Of a DNA stretch of 64,000 nucleotides, positions 51,319 to 60,107 are shown piece after piece. A program made the translations under genes and the position numbers. Position 1 is the first letter of the stretch. The number at the start of each line of letters is the position of its first letter. The stretch is from Paenibacillus_F chitinolyticus_A (lineage in GTDB: Bacteria > Bacillota > Bacilli > Paenibacillales > NBRC-103111): the NCBI RefSeq assembly GCF_045038035.1, contig NZ_CP173427.1, positions 3,596,001-3,660,000 on the forward strand, given 5' to 3'. Below the pieces are notes generated by a model, which did not search any database, had not been told where the DNA came from, and saw only the letters and a list, made by a program, of their open reading frames with translations.

Positions 51319-52130
51319 TATCCCGATATTTGAACTTCCCGCTCCGCTTCCAGAATACCCCGGATGTCGCGAAGAGAGGTGATTTCAAACGTTGGCTTGG
51401 CTTCTCCGTTAAAAAGCATGCCATGCCGGTTAATCCACATGTTCTTCATCCCGCAGCGGAAGGACCCGAGAATATCGGTCGTCAGCTTGTCGCCTACCAT
51501 CACACATTCCCCGGCTTGCAGACCGAGAAGCTCCATGGCGTGATTGAAAATCGTGACGGCCGGCTTACCGTCACCGAAATCGCCGGAGATCACAATGTGA
51601 TCGAAGTAAGGAGCCAGCTCCGGGACTCCCGCCAGTTTTTCGCGCTGCAGATCAGGGGATCCGTTCGTCAGCAGGAGCAATTTGTAAGACTTCTTAAGCT
51701 CGGCGAGCACTTCGAACGTCTCTTCGTAAACGATGGGACGAGATCTCCGTTCGGCAGGAAACTGCTCGGCGAGCCGCGCTCCCAGCTCCGGATCGTTAAC
51801 GCCGAGAGCAGAGAGTCCGCGGGTCCACGCTTCTTTGCGGTAACCGGGCGCCAGAGCCTGCAGCTTGCGGAACTCTTCCTGCTTTCCTTCCGTAAAGTTG
51901 GCCCACAGCCCTTCAAACGGGTTGATTCCGATGTGCTGGGTGAAAGGAAACGTTTCGTAGGCTTCATACAAAGCGCGTGCTTCCTTGCGCACGGAAGCTT
52001 CCAGCTCCGCGGGATTCACCTCCGCATGGCGGGCCGCTTCCTCACAGGTAGCCTGAAACGCCTCCTTCACGCTCCGGTCATCCCAGAGCAGAGTGTCGTC
52101 CAAGTCGAACAAAATTGCTTTTACCGTCAT
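51318..52130 (-). CDS. HAD-superfamily hydrolase (YjjG-like phosphatase)
   Basis: A 270-residue haloacid dehalogenase-fold phosphatase. Motif I LFDLDDTLLWDD gives the nucleophile Asp9 and acid Asp11; motif II LLLTNGS, motif III Lys in DGKPA, and motif IV VGDKLTTD follow. A helical C1 cap lies between motifs I and II. Members dephosphorylate nucleotides or phosphosugars. AAAGGGG lies 9 bases before the ATG. It follows ynzC by 38 bp. Confidence 0.92.
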   Translation of the reverse strand: MTVKAILFDLDDTLLWDDRSVKEAFQATCEEAARHAEVNPAELEASVRKEARALYEAYETFPFTQHIGINPFEGLWANFTEGKQEEFRKLQALAPGYRKEAWTRGLSALGVNDPELGARLAEQFPAERRSRPIVYEETFEVLAELKKSYKLLLLTNGSPDLQREKLAGVPELAPYFDHIVISGDFGDGKPAVTIFNHAMELLGLQAGECVMVGDKLTTDILGSFRCGMKNMWINRHGMLFNGEAKPTFEITSLRDIRGILEAEREVQISG

Positions 52131-52168
52131 CTTATAGATCCCCTTTACTGCCTCAGGCGGCCGATGAT

Positions 52169-52351
52169 TTATTGTTCATCCGTATAATGGATGGAATCCA
52201 GCTGACCTCTTAGCTGTGTTTTCATAGCTGCAATATATTCTTTACGCAGTTCGTTGCGCTCCTCAAGCTCGGCCTCCGATAATCCGACGCTTTTTGCTTT
52301 CCGGGCCAACTCGTTAATGCGCTGTACTTTAAGTTGGAAACTGTCACTCAT
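52169..52351 (-). CDS. ynzC: DUF896 family protein YnzC
   Basis: A 60-residue helical-hairpin protein beginning MSDSFQLKVQRINELARKAK, with LSEAELEERNELRKEYI typical of DUF896/UPF0291. It is part of the SOS-linked yneA-yneB-ynzC block in B. subtilis; yneB is missing here and a terminator separates ynzC from yneA. AGGAGG lies 7 bases before the ATG. Function unknown. Confidence 0.93.
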   Translation of the reverse strand: MSDSFQLKVQRINELARKAKSVGLSEAELEERNELRKEYIAAMKTQLRGQLDSIHYTDEQ

Positions 52352-52449
52352 ACGTAAACCTCCTATTCAGCCGTTCAATATCTTATACTTTGCCATTCGC
52401 TATGGGGATTGTCAAGAAGCCGCCTGACTTAAACAGACACGATAAACGA

Positions 52450-52482
52450 TAAAAAGACATATCCTGTCAGGACATGTCTTAG
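52450..52482 (-). terminator. intrinsic terminator after yneA
   Basis: Stem AAGACAT(A)TCCTG/CAGGA(C)ATGTCTT with five T on the minus strand. Confidence 0.8.
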
Positions 52483-52581
52483 GATTATCCAGTATTTTCA
52501 TTTCGGTCCGGTAACGGTCTTGCGGATAGAGCATGGGAGCATGCGGTCACTTGCAGATAAACCTTCTAATAGAAGAAAGAC

Positions 52582-53115
52582 TTACGGCAGCTTGATGACA
52601 TCCCCTGCTTTAAGGACGTCTCCCGCGGATAACTGATTCACCTTGCGCATCTTGTAAATATACGCCCGCACATCGGAACCTTCCGGAGCTTGAGACTCAG
52701 CGATACTCCACAGCGTGTCCCCTCTTTGTACGATGACGGATGCCTCTGCGCTCTCCTGCTTGTTAGAAGCCGCAGCCTGATGTTGCCTGTCGGCCGGGCC
52801 GTTCTCGCCGCTCGCGAAAGCTTGAACCATAATGCCGCAGCTGAAGGCGATCAGCAGCACAACCGCGATTATGGCCGTTCGGACAATATTGCGATTAGAA
52901 TTCCTTGCATATCGAACATTCGTTCTCTTATCTACTTTAAGGGCATCCTGTTCGCCCTTGAAATCGGAAACACGGGACGTAAAACGGCTGCTGTTCCCCT
53001 GATGATCGTTCGCTCTATTAACCGCCGTTGTAGGCGGTGAAGCCTTGTCGGACGCGGGCTGATCCCCGCTTCTTGTATGTAAGGAAAGTTCCGGATTGGC
53101 AAAGTATGCATTCAT
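52582..53115 (-). CDS. yneA: YneA-like SOS cell-division suppressor with LysM domain
   Basis: A 177-residue membrane protein divergent from lexA. Residues 1-77 are a hydrophilic cytoplasmic extension, 78-98 a single membrane helix, and 127-177 a LysM domain (VIVQRGDTLWSIAE). B. subtilis YneA, about 105 residues, blocks septation during SOS; this version has the same core but a long N-terminal extension, so the identification rests on context plus the TM-LysM layout. GGAGG lies about 8 bases before ATG at 53115. LexA boxes in the shared intergenic region imply SOS control. Confidence 0.87.
   Translation of the reverse strand: MNAYFANPELSLHTRSGDQPASDKASPPTTAVNRANDHQGNSSRFTSRVSDFKGEQDALKVDKRTNVRYARNSNRNIVRTAIIAVVLLIAFSCGIMVQAFASGENGPADRQHQAAASNKQESAEASVIVQRGDTLWSIAESQAPEGSDVRAYIYKMRKVNQLSAGDVLKAGDVIKLP
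52913..52926. promoter_or_regulatory. LexA-box-like palindrome inside yneA
   Basis: CGAACATTCGTTCT matches the Bacillus LexA consensus CGAACNNNNGTTCG at nine of ten fixed positions. It lies about 190 bp inside yneA, so it may be a downstream operator or chance. Confidence 0.45.
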
Positions 53116-53127
53116 CAATAACGCCTC

Positions 53128-53216
53128 CAAACATTTGTTCTGTTTTGAATTTAACACGAACGAATGTTTGTGTCAACGCATTTTTTCGAACTTATGTTTG
53201 TACGAACTCCGGTTCT
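53128..53216. promoter_or_regulatory. cluster of four LexA boxes between yneA and lexA
   Basis: Four near-palindromes of the type CGAACNNNNGTTYG occur in 89 bp: CAAACATTTGTTCT (53128-53141), CGAACGAATGTTTG (53157-53170), CGAACTTATGTTTG (53187-53200) and CGAACTCCGGTTCT (53203-53216). They cover the divergent promoter region of yneA and lexA, as in B. subtilis. Confidence 0.88.
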
Positions 53217-53259
53217 GTGCTATACTTTAGGTAATTTATACATACTGGAGTGATACGTA

Positions 53260-53871
53260 ATGGGCAAGGTCTCGCAGCGCCAACTGGCCATCCTTGAATT
53301 TATCAAGAATGAAGTGAAAGATAAAGGCTATCCGCCATCCGTCAGAGAAATCGGAGAAGCCGTAGGCCTGGCATCCAGCTCGACGGTGCACGGGCATCTC
53401 GAACGTCTGGAGAAGAAGGGGCTGATCCGCCGGGATCCGACGAAACCGAGAGCCATCGAGATTACAGACGGGGATTCCGATTTCGCGCTTTCCATCGCAC
53501 AAGTCCCTCTCATCGGCAAAGTGACCGCAGGTATGCCGATTACGGCTACCGAGAACATTGAAGATTACTTCCCCCTTCCGATGCACCTCGTAAGCGACTA
53601 TAACGTCTTTATGCTTAATGTCGTGGGCGAGAGCATGATCGAAGCCGGCATTCACAACGGAGACATGGTGATCGTCCGTCAGCAGCAGACGGCGAACAAC
53701 GGAGACATCGTCGTCGCCATGACCGATGAAGACGAAGCGACGGTGAAGCGCTTCTACAAAGAACGCGACCATATCCGTCTGCAGCCCGAGAATTCCACCA
53801 TGGATCCGATTTTGCTCAATAATGTGACGATTCTGGGCAAAGTGATTGGTCTGTTCCGCAATATCCATTAA
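53260..53871 (+). CDS. lexA: SOS repressor LexA
   Basis: A 203-residue repressor-protease. The N-terminal winged helix (about 1-65) includes PPSVREIGEAVGL and SSTVHGHLERL. The self-cleavage bond is Ala90-Gly91 (VTAGMP), and the catalytic dyad is Ser125 (GESM) and Lys163 (ATVKRF). RecA-filament-stimulated cleavage relieves repression of SOS genes, including itself and yneA. ATG at 53260 follows a weak GGAGTGA site. Monocistronic with a terminator. Confidence 0.96.
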   Translation: MGKVSQRQLAILEFIKNEVKDKGYPPSVREIGEAVGLASSSTVHGHLERLEKKGLIRRDPTKPRAIEITDGDSDFALSIAQVPLIGKVTAGMPITATENIEDYFPLPMHLVSDYNVFMLNVVGESMIEAGIHNGDMVIVRQQQTANNGDIVVAMTDEDEATVKRFYKERDHIRLQPENSTMDPILLNNVTILGKVIGLFRNIH

Positions 53872-53916
53872 TCCGGCCTTGGCAATGGAGCTGCCTATTA
53901 CGCTACTAACATAGAA

Positions 53917-53952
53917 GAACCCGCAGAAATTGCTTTCTGCGGGTTCTTTTTT
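53917..53952 (+). terminator. intrinsic terminator after lexA
   Basis: Stem GAACCCGCAGAAA/TTTCTGCGGGTTC followed by seven T; the reverse side is weaker but may also stop glnA transcripts. Confidence 0.88.
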
Positions 53953-54020
53953 ATGAGGCAGCCCGGGAGCTGCTTTTATGATCTTGGATACCAGCCTTCG
54001 ATCGGCCTTACCCGGCTATC

Positions 54021-55355
54021 TTAGTAAAGCGTCATGTATTGCTCGCGTTCCCAAGCGTGAACTTGAGTGCGGTACATGTCGTACTCGATTTCTTTCAGTT
54101 CCACGAAATGCGCAAGCGCGTGTTCGCCCAGCGCGTCGCTGATTACTTCGCTTTTGATCAGCTCGTCAAGCGCTTCTCTAAGGTTGCCCGGCAGGCTAGG
54201 GATCCCCTGCTCGATACGCTCTTCTTCGGTCATCACATAGATGTTGCGGTCAGTCGGAGGCGGCAGCTGAGTTTTCTTCTTGATGCCGTCCAGACCCGCT
54301 CTCAGCAGAACCGCCAGAGCCAGGTACGGGTTAGCCGCCGGATCCGGGTTACGAACTTCAACACGCGTGCTGAGGCCGCGGGATGCCGGAATACGGATCA
54401 TCGGGCTGCGGTTGCTCGCAGACCAGGCCACGTAACAAGGTGCTTCGTAACCGGGCACGAGACGCTTGTAAGAGTTGACGGTCGGGTTTGTAATCGCTGC
54501 GAATGCACGCGCATGTTGCAGGACACCGGCCATGAAATGACGAGCGTCTTCGCTGAGACCCAGCGGATCTTTCTCGTCCACGAACGCGTTCTCTTCGCCT
54601 TTGAACAAAGACTGGTTGCAGTGCATACCGGAACCGTTTACGCCGAAGAGCGGCTTCGGCATGAACGTAGCGTGCAGGCCATGCTGTCTGGCGATCGTTT
54701 TAACGACAAGCTTAAACGTCTGGATCTGGTCGGAAGCTTTAATCGCGTCCGCATATTTAAAGTCGATTTCGTGCTGTCCCGGAGCCACTTCGTGGTGGGA
54801 AGCCTCGATCTCGAAGCCCATTTCTTCAAGCTTAAGTACGATTTCACGACGGCAGTTCTCGCCAAGATCCGTAGGAGCCAGGTCAAAGTATCCGCCTTGG
54901 TCGTTCAGTTCGAGGGTCGGATTGCCTTTCTCGTCGGTTTTGAACAGGAAGAATTCCGGCTCGGGACCTACGTTCATCGACGTGTAGCCCATTTCCTCGG
55001 CTTCCTTCAGAGCACGTTTCAGAATTCCGCGCGGATCGCCGGGGAAAGGAGTGCCGTCTGGCAGATAAACGTCGCAGATCAGACGGGCAACTTTGCTTTC
55101 CGTCACCCAAGGGAAGATGACCCACGTATTCAGATCCGGGTACAGATACATATCGGATTCCTCGATACGCACGTAACCTTCGATGGACGAGCCGTCGAAC
55201 ATCATTTTGTTATCAAGCGCTTTTTGAAGCTGACTGACCGGGATTTCCACGTTTTTAATCGTTCCAAGGAGATCGGTGAATTGAAGACGAATAAAACGGA
55301 CGTTCTCTTCTTTGGCGATTCTTAGAATATCCTCTTTTGTGTAAGAAACTGTCAT
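54021..55355 (-). CDS. glnA: glutamine synthetase, type I-alpha
   Basis: A 444-residue enzyme that makes glutamine from glutamate, ammonia and ATP. Visible motifs: MMFDGSSIEGYVRIEESD (about 51-68, including the Arg used for glutamine feedback in the Bacillus type), GPEPEFFLF, NPTVNSYKRLVPGYEAP and RNPDPAANPYLA. The length and lack of an adenylylation-type C-terminus fit GS-I-alpha, which is controlled by feedback and by GlnR binding. GGAGGAG lies 9 bases before ATG at 55355. It follows glnR by 29 bp. Confidence 0.96.
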   Translation of the reverse strand: MTVSYTKEDILRIAKEENVRFIRLQFTDLLGTIKNVEIPVSQLQKALDNKMMFDGSSIEGYVRIEESDMYLYPDLNTWVIFPWVTESKVARLICDVYLPDGTPFPGDPRGILKRALKEAEEMGYTSMNVGPEPEFFLFKTDEKGNPTLELNDQGGYFDLAPTDLGENCRREIVLKLEEMGFEIEASHHEVAPGQHEIDFKYADAIKASDQIQTFKLVVKTIARQHGLHATFMPKPLFGVNGSGMHCNQSLFKGEENAFVDEKDPLGLSEDARHFMAGVLQHARAFAAITNPTVNSYKRLVPGYEAPCYVAWSASNRSPMIRIPASRGLSTRVEVRNPDPAANPYLALAVLLRAGLDGIKKKTQLPPPTDRNIYVMTEEERIEQGIPSLPGNLREALDELIKSEVISDALGEHALAHFVELKEIEYDMYRTQVHAWEREQYMTLY

Positions 55356-55384
55356 AAACTTCTCCTCCTCATACCCCATGCTTT

Positions 55385-55798
55385 TTATTTTGGAAAAAAT
55401 CGGGATAACTCACCTTGAATCAGCGATACCTGACCCGGACGCTTGCCTCCGCCGAGCAGCTGCTGCTTCAACATTTTGTGCAGCTGGGTGTCTGTCAGTT
55501 CTTTGCGTTTCACTTCGGTTTGTTCGGTAATAACGGTAGCTTCCTCGGAGTCTTTGGAGATCGGCAGCAGCACCTGTTTAATGCCCGCAATGTTAACGCC
55601 TTTCTCAATCAGATCCTTGATCTCAAGCAGTCTCTCCACATCGTTGAACGAATACAACCGCTGGTTGCCGGAGGTTCTGGCCGGGATCACGAGTTCGTGC
55701 TGCTCATAGTAACGAATTTGTCTGGCTGTCAAATCGGTAAGTTTCATCACAATACCGATTGGAAAAAGAGCCATATTTCTGCGGATATCATCACTCAT
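55385..55798 (-). CDS. glnR: nitrogen regulator GlnR (MerR family)
   Basis: A 137-residue MerR-type repressor. The winged-helix region has LTARQIRYYEQHELVIPART (about 23-42) and SFNDVERLLEIK; the C-terminal tail (QGELSRFFPK) is the autoinhibitory segment that senses feedback-inhibited glutamine synthetase. It represses the glnRA operon in nitrogen excess. AGGAG lies 10 bases before the ATG. A GlnR box and a sigma-A promoter lie upstream. Confidence 0.95.
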   Translation of the reverse strand: MSDDIRRNMALFPIGIVMKLTDLTARQIRYYEQHELVIPARTSGNQRLYSFNDVERLLEIKDLIEKGVNIAGIKQVLLPISKDSEEATVITEQTEVKRKELTDTQLHKMLKQQLLGGGKRPGQVSLIQGELSRFFPK

Positions 55799-55833
55799 GA
55801 TCGATTCACTCCTGAACGTTAAGTTCTGCTCTT

Positions 55834-55863
55834 ATTGTAAAGGAAAGTACGGAAACATGTCAA
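55834..55863 (-). promoter_or_regulatory. sigma-A promoter of glnRA
   Basis: On the minus strand TTGACA (55863-55858), 18-bp spacer, TACAAT (55839-55834), about 36 bases before the glnR start. Confidence 0.78.
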
Positions 55864-55867
55864 GTCA

Positions 55868-55884
55868 TGTTAGATTAATTTACA
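55868..55884. promoter_or_regulatory. GlnR operator
   Basis: TGTTAGATTAATTTACA is an exact match to TGTNA-N7-TNACA, located just upstream of the -35 element. A second, imperfect copy (TGTCA-N7-TTAGA) overlaps the -35 hexamer at 55858-55874. Confidence 0.82.
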
Positions 55885-55892
55885 AGAGAAAA

Positions 55893-55940
55893 TAAAAAAG
55901 ACATTCCGGCCCCCTAAAAAGCCGAAATGTCTGTTTTTTT
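55893..55940. terminator. terminator after ynbB (bidirectional hairpin)
   Basis: Stem AGACATTCCGGC/GCCGAAATGTCT with T-runs on both strands; it ends the hflX-ynbB transcript on the minus strand. Confidence 0.85.
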
Positions 55941-55991
55941 TCCGTTTTCCGCGGATTATCCTTCTGCTTTTGCCCGAACCTCACATGACGT

Positions 55992-57242
55992 TTATAGCAG
56001 GCCCCGCTCCTTCATGTGCTGTAAAGCCGTCAGCACGCCAAGCTTACAGTGGGAATAGGTCAAACCGCCCTGCATGTAGGCGATATACGGCTCCCGGATC
56101 GGCGCGTCTGCGGACAATTCCAGGCTTCCCCCTTGGATGAAGGTGCCCGCCGCCATAATGACCGGGTGTTCGTACCCCGGCATATCCCACGGCTCCGGCG
56201 TCACATGCGCGTCTACCGCCGATGCCCGCTGAACCCCCTGCACGAACGTGATTAGATGCTCGGCGCTCGTGAACTCGATCGCCTGAATCAGATCCGTGCG
56301 GGGATCTTCCGGTCTCGGCCGGGTTTTGAAGCCGAGCTGCTCGAAAACGGCAGCGGCGACCACAGAGCCTTTTACGGCTTGTCCGACGAGATGGGGAGCC
56401 AGGAACAGCCCCTGATACAGCGAGCGGGTCGTTCCCAGCATGGCTCCGACTTCGCCGCCGATTCCCGGCGCCGTCAGCCGGTAGGCCGCCATCTCGACTA
56501 GCTCTGTGCGGCCGGCGATATAACCGCCCGAAGCCGCAAGCCCGCCTCCCGGGTTCTTGATCAAAGACCCGGCTATGAGATCGGCTCCGACTTGATTCGG
56601 CTCCAGCCGTTCGGTAAATTCGCCGTAGCAGTTGTCGACGAATACGATCAGGTCCGAACGGATGCTTTTCACAAGCTCCACCATTTCCCCGATGGCCGCA
56701 ACGGTAAACGACGCCCGCCAGTCGTATCCTCTCGAACGCTGGATACCGATGACTTTCGTTTTCGGCGTAATCGCCGCACGGATGCCGGCTTCGTCGAGGG
56801 AGCCGTCAGCCAGGAGGGGAACTTCCCGGTAGCCGATTCCGAAGTCCTGGAGAGAACCGGTGCCGTCTCCCGGCTTCCCGATTACTTTATGCAGCGTATC
56901 GTAAGGCTTGCCCGTGATGTAAACCAGCTCGTCCCCCGGCCGTAATACGCCGAAAAGCGCCGTGCCGATCGTATGGGTCCCCGATACGAAATGAGGACGC
57001 ACGAGCGCGGCCTCCGCGCCGAACACTTCCGCGTACACGAGATCCAGCAGCTCGCGTCCTCTGTCGTTGTAGCCGTAACCCGTAGAAGAAGCGAAATGAT
57101 AATCGCTTATGCCCTGGTTTTGAAAAGCGGCGATAACCTTCCACTGGTTGTGGTCGATCGTCCGTTCAATCTCACGGAAGCGCGGCTGAACGCCTTCTTC
57201 CGCCTGTTCCATAATAGCCATGATGTCTGAATCAAATTGCAT
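55992..57242 (-). CDS. ynbB: methionine gamma-lyase-like PLP enzyme YnbB
   Basis: A 416-residue PLP-dependent fold-type I protein of the aluminium-resistance/YnbB group. The cofactor site includes FVSGTHTIG (about 90-98), FVDNCYGEF (about 195-203, PLP-binding Asp) and GSLIKNPGGG (about 216-225, Schiff-base Lys). The physiological reaction is not established; a cystathionine or methionine lyase-type reaction is presumed. ATG at 57242 fits the family length and has AGAGGGA upstream. It lies 19 bp after hflX, an order shared by many Bacillales, just before glnR. Confidence 0.92.
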   Translation of the reverse strand: MQFDSDIMAIMEQAEEGVQPRFREIERTIDHNQWKVIAAFQNQGISDYHFASSTGYGYNDRGRELLDLVYAEVFGAEAALVRPHFVSGTHTIGTALFGVLRPGDELVYITGKPYDTLHKVIGKPGDGTGSLQDFGIGYREVPLLADGSLDEAGIRAAITPKTKVIGIQRSRGYDWRASFTVAAIGEMVELVKSIRSDLIVFVDNCYGEFTERLEPNQVGADLIAGSLIKNPGGGLAASGGYIAGRTELVEMAAYRLTAPGIGGEVGAMLGTTRSLYQGLFLAPHLVGQAVKGSVVAAAVFEQLGFKTRPRPEDPRTDLIQAIEFTSAEHLITFVQGVQRASAVDAHVTPEPWDMPGYEHPVIMAAGTFIQGGSLELSADAPIREPYIAYMQGGLTYSHCKLGVLTALQHMKERGLL

Positions 57243-57261
57243 ATCGTCCGTTCCCTCTCCC

Positions 57262-58581
57262 TTATTCTCCCTGCTTATCCTGCCTGTCCTTCTCTTCCTT
57301 AACCTCGTAAGGAGCAAGCAGATACTGCACTTTATCGTAATCATCCTTGTTAATGTTCACCCGGAACGTCAGTACATCTTCCTCCGCCCCGCTTTCCGCC
57401 ACGTCGCCTACCCGGTACACAAGAGCGATCATATCTCCCTTATCCGCAGGAATACGGAACGTGCGGCTGTCTCCCATCAGCGTTTCCTGAATCAGGAGTC
57501 TTACTCTTTCCTGGTCTTCCTCGTCATAGGCGGAGATCCGCAAGTGCGGCAGGTTCGTCGTCAGCATTTGAAGCTCCTGCTCCGTGCACAAGTCGATCTT
57601 GTTAAAAAGCACCGCCTGGGGCTTGCCGCTCGCGCCCAAATCGCCGAGCACTTCATTCACTACCCGCATCTGCTCCTCGCGCATCGGGCTGGAGCTGTCC
57701 ACGACGTGAAGCAGAAAATCGGCTTCGCAGGCTTCTTCCAGGGTGGCCCGGAATGCCGCTACCACATCGTGGGGCAGATTCTGGATAAATCCTACCGTAT
57801 CGGTCAGCACGACCTCCTTGCCGCTCGGAAGCTCCAGCGTGCGGGAAGTCGGATCGAGCGTGGCGAACAGCTCGTTCTGCACGTACACATCCGCGTCGGT
57901 CAATTGGCGCAGCAGGGTCGATTTACCCGAGTTCGTGTACCCCACGAGAGCCACCTGGTAGACACCGGTTTTGCGCCGGCGTTCGCGGTGCAGCGTGCGG
58001 TGGCGGACCATCTCCTGAAGGTGCGCCTTCAGCTCGCTGATGCGTCCGCGGATGTGACGGCGGTCCGTCTCCAGCTTGGACTCGCCGGGACCTCTTGTCC
58101 CGATGCCCCCGCCGAGACGGGACAAGTTCTTCCCGTGGCCCGAAAGCCGCGGAAGCAGGTAGCTCAGCTGCGCCAGCTCCACCTGCACGATCCCTTCGCG
58201 GGTGCGGGCGCGTCCGGCAAAAATATCGAGGATCAGCTGCGTCCGGTCGATAATTTTGACGTCCAGCGATTCCTCCAGGTTGCGGACCTGCGCGCCCGAC
58301 AGCTCCTGATCGAAGATCGCCGTCGTCGCCTGGTGCTCATCGATCAGGGCCTTCAGCTCTTCGACCTTGCCTTTGCCGATAAACCATTTCGTATCGGCGC
58401 TTTCCCGGTTCTGCGTCAGCGTTTCCAGCACTTCGACGCCGGCCGTTTCCGCGAGCTGGATCAGTTCTTGCAGAGAGTAAGCCACGAGTTCTTCATGCTT
58501 TTTCATTTTATCCGTGACCAGACTCACAAGAATAGCGCGGTCTTTCATTCCGGTTCTGACTTCATGTCCTGTTTGTTTCAT
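57262..58581 (-). CDS. hflX: ribosome-splitting GTPase HflX
   Basis: A 439-residue GTPase. The N-terminal HflX domain (about 20-190) ends with the glycine-rich loop SRLGGGIGTRGPGESKLE. The G domain has G1 GYTNSGKST (about 211-219), G3 DTVGF and G4 NKID. HflX binds stalled or hibernating ribosomes and separates the subunits after stress. ATG at 58581 is preferred, as AAGGAG lies 7 bases upstream. It is co-transcribed with ynbB. Confidence 0.94.
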   Translation of the reverse strand: MKQTGHEVRTGMKDRAILVSLVTDKMKKHEELVAYSLQELIQLAETAGVEVLETLTQNRESADTKWFIGKGKVEELKALIDEHQATTAIFDQELSGAQVRNLEESLDVKIIDRTQLILDIFAGRARTREGIVQVELAQLSYLLPRLSGHGKNLSRLGGGIGTRGPGESKLETDRRHIRGRISELKAHLQEMVRHRTLHRERRRKTGVYQVALVGYTNSGKSTLLRQLTDADVYVQNELFATLDPTSRTLELPSGKEVVLTDTVGFIQNLPHDVVAAFRATLEEACEADFLLHVVDSSSPMREEQMRVVNEVLGDLGASGKPQAVLFNKIDLCTEQELQMLTTNLPHLRISAYDEEDQERVRLLIQETLMGDSRTFRIPADKGDMIALVYRVGDVAESGAEEDVLTFRVNINKDDYDKVQYLLAPYEVKEEKDRQDKQGE

Positions 58582-58655
58582 GCAATGTCTCCTTCTGGGT
58601 ATATGTATCGCCATATTGGTGGGAATTATAGGCTCGTTAGGGGATCTAAATCATC

Positions 58656-58684
58656 ATTATCTCTCATTATTACCTTTTTTACAA
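58656..58684 (-). promoter_or_regulatory. candidate sigma-A promoter of hflX-ynbB
   Basis: On the minus strand TTGTAA (58684-58679), 17-bp spacer, GATAAT (58661-58656), about 75 bases before the hflX start. Confidence 0.55.
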
Positions 58685-58803
58685 AGGTATTCACCAATTT
58701 CTTTCGTGTCCGGCGAGGTCTCTTCATTTCATCGCCTATATGGGGTCTTTTCCCGCAGTGTTAAGACGGATGTAAGGCGGAAAAGCAAAAACGGCTGCCA
58801 AAT

Positions 58804-58837
58804 AAAAAAACTTATCTTTTTGCAGATAAGTTTTTTC
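58804..58837. terminator. bidirectional terminator after spoVK
   Basis: Stem AAAAACTTATCT/AGATAAGTTTTT with a short loop. It is symmetric, so it works on both strands; on the minus strand it ends spoVK. Confidence 0.82.
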
Positions 58838-58934
58838 GCCCTTGTCTGTACGGATCGTGCTTCCTAGCCTTAGTCGGCGGTCTTCATGTCAGCCTACGAC
58901 GCCGCTTAAGCCGTACATTCCCCATTTCGTTGAT

Positions 58935-59900
58935 TTAAGAAACGCCGTACTCCATTTTAAGCTTATTTTCCGCCGCCGTTACATCTTGAGGCAGGATCTC
59001 CATCAGGTCCTGCTTGGACGGCTTTTTGTAGCGGCTTAATAACCGGACCGCCTGATTTCTGATCGATTTCTCAATCACGTTGCGTACGAACCGCGCATTA
59101 TTGAAGTTAAGGCTCGTTTCCTTTTCCATAATAATGATGTCCCTCAGTTTATTGACCGATTCGAGGCGCATCGTGTAGTCACGCTCGTTGATCATCAATT
59201 CCGCGATTTGAATAAGCTGATCCACATTGTAATCCGTAAAATCAACCTGAATCGGAAAACGCGAAGGCAGCCCCGGATTTGTTGATAAAAAATAATCGAT
59301 TTCGTCGGGATACCCGGCGAGGATCAATATAAAATCATTTTTGTGATCTTCCAGGCTTTTTACGAGACAGTCGATAGCCTCCTTGCCGAAATCCTTTTCC
59401 CCGCCCCTTGCCAGACTATAGGCTTCATCGATAAAAAGAATGCCGCCGAGCGCTTTTTTAATCAAATCCCTCGTTTTGATGGCCGTATGCCCGATATATT
59501 CTCCGACAAGATCGGCACGTTCCACCTCGATCAAATGACCTTTGCTAAGAACTCCCAGGCTTTTAAACAACTTGGCCAGTATTCTCGCCACGGTCGTTTT
59601 TCCCGTCCCCGGATTGCCTTTAAAAATCATATGGTAAACCTGCGAATTATCTTTAAGTCCGGCTGCGCTTCTCAACTTGTTGATATGCAGGGTAGCGTAC
59701 ATTTGATAAATAAGATCTTTCACTTCCTGCAGGCCGATCATCGTGTTCAGTTCCTTAAGCGTTTCGTTGAACGTTTCGGATTGGATGTCCAAAGTCGTGC
59801 TTTCCGGTTCCTGTATAAGTGGCGCAGCCTCTTGACTGTTGAACACAATATTGATCTGTGAATTGCTTCTGACCGTTATTCGTCTTGAAGTTGCGTCCAT
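58935..59900 (-). CDS. spoVK: stage V sporulation AAA+ ATPase SpoVK
   Basis: A 321-residue CbbX/SpoVK-type AAA+ ATPase. Walker A is KGNPGTGKTT (about 94-103), Walker B ILFIDEAYSLA (about 154-164) and the Arg-finger region GLPSRFPI. An N-terminal ~45 residues are non-conserved. SpoVK acts in spore maturation. ATG at 59900 follows GAGGTGAGGAG. A CATATAAT element on the minus strand (59927-59920) could be a sigma-E -10, but no convincing -35 is visible, so mother-cell control is only suggested. It lies upstream of hflX-ynbB, as in other Bacillales. Confidence 0.92.
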   Translation of the reverse strand: MDATSRRITVRSNSQINIVFNSQEAAPLIQEPESTTLDIQSETFNETLKELNTMIGLQEVKDLIYQMYATLHINKLRSAAGLKDNSQVYHMIFKGNPGTGKTTVARILAKLFKSLGVLSKGHLIEVERADLVGEYIGHTAIKTRDLIKKALGGILFIDEAYSLARGGEKDFGKEAIDCLVKSLEDHKNDFILILAGYPDEIDYFLSTNPGLPSRFPIQVDFTDYNVDQLIQIAELMINERDYTMRLESVNKLRDIIIMEKETSLNFNNARFVRNVIEKSIRNQAVRLLSRYKKPSKQDLMEILPQDVTAAENKLKMEYGVS

Positions 59901-60107
59901 TCTCCTCACCTCTTTCGTAATTATATGCAGGGAAGGAACGCGGTCATGCAACAAACTTGGCGGCTGGACGGGCGTGTATTTTAAGGGAGGCTGGCGACCC
60001 GGGTGCCGGGTATCCAAACCAACCACCAATTTCCATATAATTGCCATATACTGGAATTCATGTTAAAGTCGCCTTGTGTATTCATCTTTTTATGGGGAAG
60101 TGAATCC

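Noticed and set aside
54039..55325. Plus-strand open frame of 428 codons
   Set aside because: Antisense shadow of glnA.
57220..58764. Plus-strand open frame of 514 codons
   Set aside because: Antisense shadow of hflX with no protein features.
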